Below, one piece after another: positions 60,189-64,000 of a stretch of DNA of 64,000 nt. The notes under the pieces were generated by a model, which was not told where the DNA came from, did not search any database, and saw only the letters and a list, made by a program, of their open reading frames with translations. Within the stretch, counting starts at the first letter, position 1. The number at the start of each line of letters is the position of its first letter. The stretch is from Burkholderia sp. Ac-20365 (GTDB lineage: Bacteria > Pseudomonadota > Gammaproteobacteria > Burkholderiales > Burkholderiaceae), in the NCBI RefSeq assembly GCF_017104715.1, contig NZ_JAAGPI010000005.1, forward strand, positions 62,001 through 126,000. Reading direction: 5' to 3'. Both the position numbers and the translations under genes were made by a program.

Positions 60189-62402
60189 GTGAATCGCCGA
60201 TACGTATCGTTGTTTCGTGAGCGCTGCGCACGGTGGCTCGCCCGCTTCCAGCCGCTGACCGCTGCCGGCAGCACGAAAGTCCGACTGCTCTTCAGGGGCG
60301 CGCTGCGTCGCCTTCGCCATCCGACGCGACGAGGCATCGCGCTGATGCTCGCCGCGCCGCCCGTGCTGCTCCTGCTTTACGTGGTCGCCCTCGTGCCGTT
60401 CACGCCGAGTGTCGGCGATATCCGTAAAGCCCGCGTCGATCGGCCTGCGTTGATCCTGTCCGCCGACGGAAAATTGCTCGATGAGTTCAAGCCGGTCAAT
60501 CGCGAGTGGGTCTCTCTCGCGCAGATCTCGCCGTACATGGTAGACGCATTGATTGCGACCGAAGACCGCCGCTTTTACGAGCATCATGGTATCGACTGGC
60601 AGCGCACTGCATCGGCTGCGCTGCATACGTTCTCCGGCGACCGGCAAGGTGGTTCGACGATCACGCAGCAGCTCGCGCGCAACCTGTATCCCGACGAAAT
60701 CGGTCGCGCGCCTACCCTCACGCGCAAGCTCGAAGAAGCGATTACGGCGTTCAAGATCGAAACCGTCTACAGCAAAGACCAGATTCTCGAGACGTACCTG
60801 AACACCGTGCCGTTTCTGTACAACGCCTACGGCGTGGAGATGGCCGCGCGCACCTACTTCGGCAAATCGGCCGCTCAACTCGATATCCTCGAAAGCGCAA
60901 CGCTGGTTGGCATGCTGAAGGCCAACAGCACGTATAACCCGGTGCTCAATCCCGAACGGGCGCTGCAGCGAAGAAACACCGTGCTCGGTCAGATGAGCAA
61001 ATTCGGGAAACTCCAGCCCGCTACCTATGGCCGGCTCACGCGCCAACCGCTCAACGTCGATTTCGAGTTGCAGACCGTCCGTCAGGGCGCCGCGCCGCAT
61101 TTCTCTGCGCAATTACGCAAATGGCTGATCGCGTGGGCTGATCGCAACGGCTACAGCATCTATGCCGACGGGCTGGTGGTGCGCACCACGATCGATTCCC
61201 GTCTGCAGGCAATGGCAGCGCAGGCGATGGACTGGCAGACCAACCAGTTGCAATCGATTGCAAACGACGTGTGGAACGAACGCACGGGCTGCTGGCCGGG
61301 TAATGAGCTTTTCCAGAGCTTCATCCGGCAGACGCCGGACTATCGCGCCGCACGTGACGCCGGCCAGACGGATGAAGCGGCGCTGAGGAAGCTCGCAACG
61401 AATCCTGCATTCGTTCGCGCACTGTGCCATAACAAGACCCAGGTGCAAGCGGGATTTGTCGCAATCGACCCTCGCAACGGGGATATCAAGGCGTGGGTCG
61501 GTAGCCCCGACTTCCATGACGAACCATTCGATCACGTGCAACAGTCGCGACGTCAACCGGGTTCGACGTTCAAACCGTTTGTCTATGGTGCAGCGTTCGC
61601 GGATGGGGCGCGGCCAGGCGATACGCTCGTTGACCGGAGCGTCACAATCGCGATGCCAGGACATGCGATCTGGCGACCGACCGATGCAGAGCCGCCTACC
61701 GGACGGCCCATGACGCTGCGGGATGCGCTGGTGTATTCACGCAACCGCGTGACGGCCCAGTTGATGCAAAAGGAAAGCCCCGAGAAAGTAGCCCGGCTCG
61801 CCCGCGCCATGGGCGTACGCGAAAGTCCACTCGAAGCGGTTCCGTCACTTGCGCTCGGCACGAGCCCCGTTACGCTCAAGGAGATGGTGTCGGCGTACAG
61901 CACGATCGCGAACCGCGGCGCTTATGTAGAACCGCGCATGGTCACGCGCATCGAAGATCGCAACGGCAAGGTACTTGCGGATTTCCCGGGGACACCCCGG
62001 GAACAGGCGCTGCCACCCCGCGCGGCGCAAACGCTTGTCGAGGTTATGCGCGACGTCGTCAATCGCGGCACCGGCGCGAGCATCCGGACACGATTCGGGA
62101 TTCACGCCGACGTCGCTGGCAAGACAGGAACAACTCAGGACAACACAGACGGCTGGTTCATCCTGATGCATCCCCAACTGGTCGCAGGCGCATGGGTGGG
62201 TTTCGACGATGCACGCGTCACGCTTGGCAGCGACTATTGGGGTGAAGGCGCACACAGCGCCTTGCCGATGGTCGGCGCATTCTATGACATGGCGCTGCGC
62301 GCACGGGTCATCGATGCCGACGCACAGTTCTATCCCGAGACCCGCCCAGCCCGGCCGGTCCACGCAAAACCGCATCGACACTTTTTCTTCTGGCCGTTCT
62401 GA
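60189..62402 (+). CDS. Class A penicillin-binding protein (PBP1-type glycosyltransferase/transpeptidase)
   Basis: A 737-residue bifunctional peptidoglycan synthase with one membrane anchor (about residues 50-70). The GT51 domain has the catalytic Glu in ATEDRRFYEHHG near 123 and GGSTITQQLARNLYPDE. The transpeptidase has the nucleophile Ser in PGSTFKPF near 459, the SRN triad element in YSRNRVT near 518 and KTGTT near 645. It polymerises glycan chains and cross-links peptides in the periplasm. A GTG at 60189 gives a normal start. The C-terminus ends in a His/Phe-rich tail (PHRHFFFWPF). It is divergent from the histidine leader across 183 bases. Confidence 0.93.
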   Translation: MNRRYVSLFRERCARWLARFQPLTAAGSTKVRLLFRGALRRLRHPTRRGIALMLAAPPVLLLLYVVALVPFTPSVGDIRKARVDRPALILSADGKLLDEFKPVNREWVSLAQISPYMVDALIATEDRRFYEHHGIDWQRTASAALHTFSGDRQGGSTITQQLARNLYPDEIGRAPTLTRKLEEAITAFKIETVYSKDQILETYLNTVPFLYNAYGVEMAARTYFGKSAAQLDILESATLVGMLKANSTYNPVLNPERALQRRNTVLGQMSKFGKLQPATYGRLTRQPLNVDFELQTVRQGAAPHFSAQLRKWLIAWADRNGYSIYADGLVVRTTIDSRLQAMAAQAMDWQTNQLQSIANDVWNERTGCWPGNELFQSFIRQTPDYRAARDAGQTDEAALRKLATNPAFVRALCHNKTQVQAGFVAIDPRNGDIKAWVGSPDFHDEPFDHVQQSRRQPGSTFKPFVYGAAFADGARPGDTLVDRSVTIAMPGHAIWRPTDAEPPTGRPMTLRDALVYSRNRVTAQLMQKESPEKVARLARAMGVRESPLEAVPSLALGTSPVTLKEMVSAYSTIANRGAYVEPRMVTRIEDRNGKVLADFPGTPREQALPPRAAQTLVEVMRDVVNRGTGASIRTRFGIHADVAGKTGTTQDNTDGWFILMHPQLVAGAWVGFDDARVTLGSDYWGEGAHSALPMVGAFYDMALRARVIDADAQFYPETRPARPVHAKPHRHFFFWPF

Positions 62403-62471
62403 TCTGCTTGCCGACGATTGCAACTTCGGAACGTAATTCACAGTGGCGGTGAAAACACTCTATTCACACAC

Positions 62472-62491
62472 ATTATATTTTTTAATATAAT
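62472..62491. promoter_or_regulatory. BigR-type operator (AT-rich palindrome)
   Basis: ATTATATT-TTTT-AATATAAT is a perfect 8+4+8 inverted repeat 27 bases before the bigR-like start and overlapping the likely -10 element. BigR/SqrR proteins bind AT-rich dyads at this position and block RNA polymerase until oxidised by sulfane sulfur. Confidence 0.8.
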
Positions 62492-62518
62492 GTTTTGAGA
62501 GAAACTGAACATCGCCTC

Positions 62519-62839
62519 ATGAAAAAGCCTCGTCTAACCATCGACCTCGCGACGATGCAGTCGGGCGCCGCGAATGCGTGCGCCCTCCTCAAGGTACTCG
62601 CCAATCCCGACCGCCTCCTGCTGATGTGCCAGCTTTCCCAAGGCGAGCTGTCTGTCGGCGAACTCGAAGAACAACTTGGCATCTATCAGCCCACGCTGTC
62701 GCAGCAACTGGGCGTACTACGGGAAAACGACCTTGTCGTCACGCGCCGGGAAGGCAAAAGCATCTTTTATTCGGTAGCGAGTCCGCAAGCGCTCGCTGTG
62801 ATCGCAGTACTGTATGAACAGTTCTGCCCAAAGCAGTAA
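62519..62839 (+). CDS. bigR: ArsR-family sulfane-sulfur-responsive repressor (BigR/SqrR-like)
   Basis: A 106-residue winged-helix ArsR/SmtB repressor. Cys37 (LLMCQLS) and Cys103 (QFCPKQ) are 66 residues apart, the same spacing as the redox pair Cys42/Cys108 of BigR and Cys41/Cys107 of SqrR, which form a di- or polysulfide bridge that releases DNA. Metal-binding ArsR motifs are absent. An AT-rich palindrome covers its promoter. It is followed at 11 bases by two YeeE-type membrane genes, the standard bigR-pmpAB arrangement for hydrogen sulfide and sulfane-sulfur control. A further Cys21 has no known role. Confidence 0.88.
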   Translation: MKKPRLTIDLATMQSGAANACALLKVLANPDRLLLMCQLSQGELSVGELEEQLGIYQPTLSQQLGVLRENDLVVTRREGKSIFYSVASPQALAVIAVLYEQFCPKQ

Positions 62840-62850
62840 GGAGGCGCAAC

Positions 62851-63285
62851 ATGCTGATCGACCTTGGTCATTTCACGCCTGGCCTCTCGTTGACAGGCGG
62901 CATCGTGATCGGTGCTGCGGCAGCCGTGCTGATACTGTTTAATGGGCGTGTTGCCGGCATCAGCGGCATCGCAGGCGGCCTGCTGGGCTGGCGACCCGGC
63001 GACATCAACTGGCGCATCGCGTTTCTGTTGGGGCTCGTAGGCGCGCCGGTTATCGCAAGACTGCTGGACAAGCCTGCACACGTGGAGATTGAGGCGAATT
63101 GGGGCGTAGTCCTTGCGGCCGGGTTTCTCGTCGGCATAGGGACCCGCTACGCAAGCGGTTGCACCAGCGGCCACGGCGTGTGCGGTCTCTCCAGAGGATC
63201 GGTGCGCTCGCTCGTTGCCACCGCGACCTTCATGATCGCGGGATTTCTGACGGTCTTCGTGCAACGTCATCTGCTCGGAGGCTGA
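62851..63285 (+). CDS. pmpA: YeeE/YedE-family membrane protein (PmpA-like)
   Basis: A 144-residue inner-membrane protein, one half of the YeeE/YedE (TsuA-like) fold, with about four hydrophobic segments. The motif [18 protein letters not shown] (residues about 101-118) has two Cys that relay thiosulfate or sulfane sulfur in the family. It pairs with the next gene to give the equivalent of a full-length YeeE. It is transcribed with bigR. The direction of sulfur movement is not evident from the sequence. Confidence 0.86.
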   Translation: MLIDLGHFTPGLSLTGGIVIGAAAAVLILFNGRVAGISGIAGGLLGWRPGDINWRIAFLLGLVGAPVIARLLDKPAHVEIEANWGVVLAAGFLVGIGTRYASGCTSGHGVCGLSRGSVRSLVATATFMIAGFLTVFVQRHLLGG

Positions 63286-63286
63286 T

Positions 63287-63736
63287 ATGACAGACCTCAA
63301 GACACCGCTCGTTGCAGCGGTTACAGCATTGCTTGCCGGCCTTCTTTTCGGAGTTGGTCTGATGGTGTCGGGAATGGCAAACCCCGCCAAGGTGCTAGGT
63401 TTTCTCGATCTCGCAGGCCGATGGGACCCATCACTCGCCTTCGTGATGATTGGCGCCATCGCGATCGGCTCATCTGCATTTTTCATCGCCAGACGTCGGG
63501 ACAGGTCATATCTCGGATTGCAGATGCAGCTTCCCGTCAGCACGGCTATCACGCCCAGACTCGTTCTGGGTAGCGCCGTCTTCGGTATCGGATGGGGTCT
63601 GGCCGGTTTTTGCCCCGGTCCCGCACTCGTCGCGCTTGGTGCCGGCTACCCAAAGGCTGTCGGCTTCGTCGCGGCAATGGTTGCGGGTATGGTCGTCTTC
63701 CAGCTCATCGAGCGATTAAAGATTGCCGCGGCATAA
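63287..63736 (+). CDS. pmpB: YeeE/YedE-family membrane protein (PmpB/DUF6691-like)
   Basis: A 149-residue membrane protein forming the partner half of the PmpA-like protein, starting one base after its stop. GLMVSGMANPAKVLGFLD near residue 28 and GLAGFCPGPALVALG near 105 are family signatures; Cys in GFCPGP is the likely sulfur-relay residue. It ends at a strong terminator. Together with PmpA it probably moves sulfur species across the inner membrane under BigR control. Confidence 0.88.
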   Translation: MTDLKTPLVAAVTALLAGLLFGVGLMVSGMANPAKVLGFLDLAGRWDPSLAFVMIGAIAIGSSAFFIARRRDRSYLGLQMQLPVSTAITPRLVLGSAVFGIGWGLAGFCPGPALVALGAGYPKAVGFVAAMVAGMVVFQLIERLKIAAA

Positions 63737-63740
63737 AGAA

Positions 63741-63770
63741 ATGCCCCTCCTGCAAAGGAGGGGCATGTTT
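63741..63770 (+). terminator. Rho-independent terminator of the bigR-pmpAB operon
   Basis: A perfect 11-bp stem ATGCCCCTCCT/AGGAGGGGCAT (63741-63751 with 63756-63766), GCAA loop, followed by GTTT, five bases after the pmpB stop. Confidence 0.85.
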
Positions 63771-63828
63771 CCATATAGGGGCTTTCTTGCTGGAAGGCTA
63801 AGCAGCAACATACTTCCGTTTAGTCGGC

Positions 63829-64000
63829 CTAGTGACTTGCGCCCTCCACCGCACCGATGCCGGTTTCCGAACGAACCGCCTGCGCTTCGAACCCTGCCTG
63901 ATCAATGCGTGCACGAGCGGACCTGTCCGTCACCGAGAAGAACCAGATGCCGGCGAAGCCAAGCGCCATCGAAAAGAGTGCGGGCGATGCATAGGGAAAT
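63829..64000 (-). CDS. actP: Cation/acetate symporter ActP, C-terminal fragment
   Basis: The minus strand shows the last 57 codons of a gene that enters from the right edge, with a TAG stop at 63831-63829. The visible end (PALFSMALGFAGIWFFSVTD, then a hydrophilic tail with RARIDQAGFEAQ and GIGA) matches the final membrane segment and C-terminal tail of sodium:solute symporters of the ActP type, which take up acetate. The tail is typical of betaproteobacterial ActP. Nothing can be said about the rest. Confidence 0.75.
   Translation of the reverse strand, partial: FPYASPALFSMALGFAGIWFFSVTDRSARARIDQAGFEAQAVRSETGIGAVEGASH

Noticed and set aside
1..64000. tRNA genes, insertion sequences, prophage or CRISPR arrays
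   Set aside because: No cloverleaf, transposase, integrase, cas gene or regularly spaced repeat was recognised anywhere in the window.

Overview
The window comes from a GC-rich betaproteobacterium of the Burkholderiales, most likely Paraburkholderia, Caballeronia or Burkholderia. This rests on codon use, the Burkholderia-type trimeric porin, the long isocitrate lyase, and the dense mix of LysR/LacI/GntR/IclR/MarR regulators with catabolic genes and transporters. There are no rRNA or tRNA genes, insertion sequences, phage genes or CRISPR arrays. It reads as accessory catabolic chromosome with a few housekeeping genes. Both ends cut genes: an SDR dehydrogenase at the left and the 3' end of actP at the right.

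Layout. 1-7 kb: a tautomerase / MHS-type transporter / LacI / SDR operon facing a MarR gene, with repeated TGCATA operators between them; then a HisD-family (HpsN-like) dehydrogenase divergent from a LacI regulator. 7-17 kb: a TlpA-like thioredoxin, a soluble lytic transglycosylase, a three-subunit molybdenum enzyme resembling SoeABC (sulfite dehydrogenase), and isocitrate lyase. 17-28 kb: a tandem-domain Asp/Glu racemase-family protein translationally coupled to a dicarboxylate/amino-acid symporter, LysR, then a binding protein, a fused permease-ATPase, an acetamidase/formamidase and a second acetamidase fused to an AraC-type regulator. 28-31 kb: a KAS III-like synthase with a CqsS/LqsS/PhcS-like hybrid sensor kinase. 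31-39 kb: pirin, SDR, LysR, porin, a frameshifted methyltransferase-like gene, a PnbB-like lyase and an aromatic-acid transporter. 39-46 kb: a six-gene operon (Rieske oxygenase, glutamine-synthetase-like ligase, ferredoxin, ferredoxin reductase, glutamyl hydrolase, LysR) facing a GntR gene; its layout suggests a gamma-glutamylation route for an amine. 46-59 kb: two flavoenzymes, a lipoprotein, an IclR-linked polar amino-acid ABC system, an SsuABC/TauABC-type ABC system, two amidases and GntR. 59-64 kb: a compact HisRS-like gene behind a histidine attenuator, a class A penicillin-binding protein, and a BigR/PmpAB sulfur-stress operon.

The most striking element is at 59.2-60.0 kb on the minus strand. 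A 26-codon leader ORF with a run of four His codons plus a fifth is followed by mutually exclusive antiterminator and terminator hairpins, then a gene for a catalytic-core-only histidyl-tRNA-synthetase-like protein. That gene's reading frame is broken after 29 codons at a site closely resembling the prfB +1 frameshift signal (GGAG, then TAT CTT), but with a His codon in the A-site position. This may be a two-tier histidine-sensing circuit; simple mutation or sequencing error at the shift site remains possible. Other leads are the AraC-acetamidase fusion, the KAS III/sensor kinase pair and the Rieske/glutamylation operon.

Many genes act on amides, amines and sulfur compounds (acetamidases, amidases, glutamyl ligase, SoeABC-like, HpsN-like, SsuABC-like, PmpAB). 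A shared physiology is inference only.
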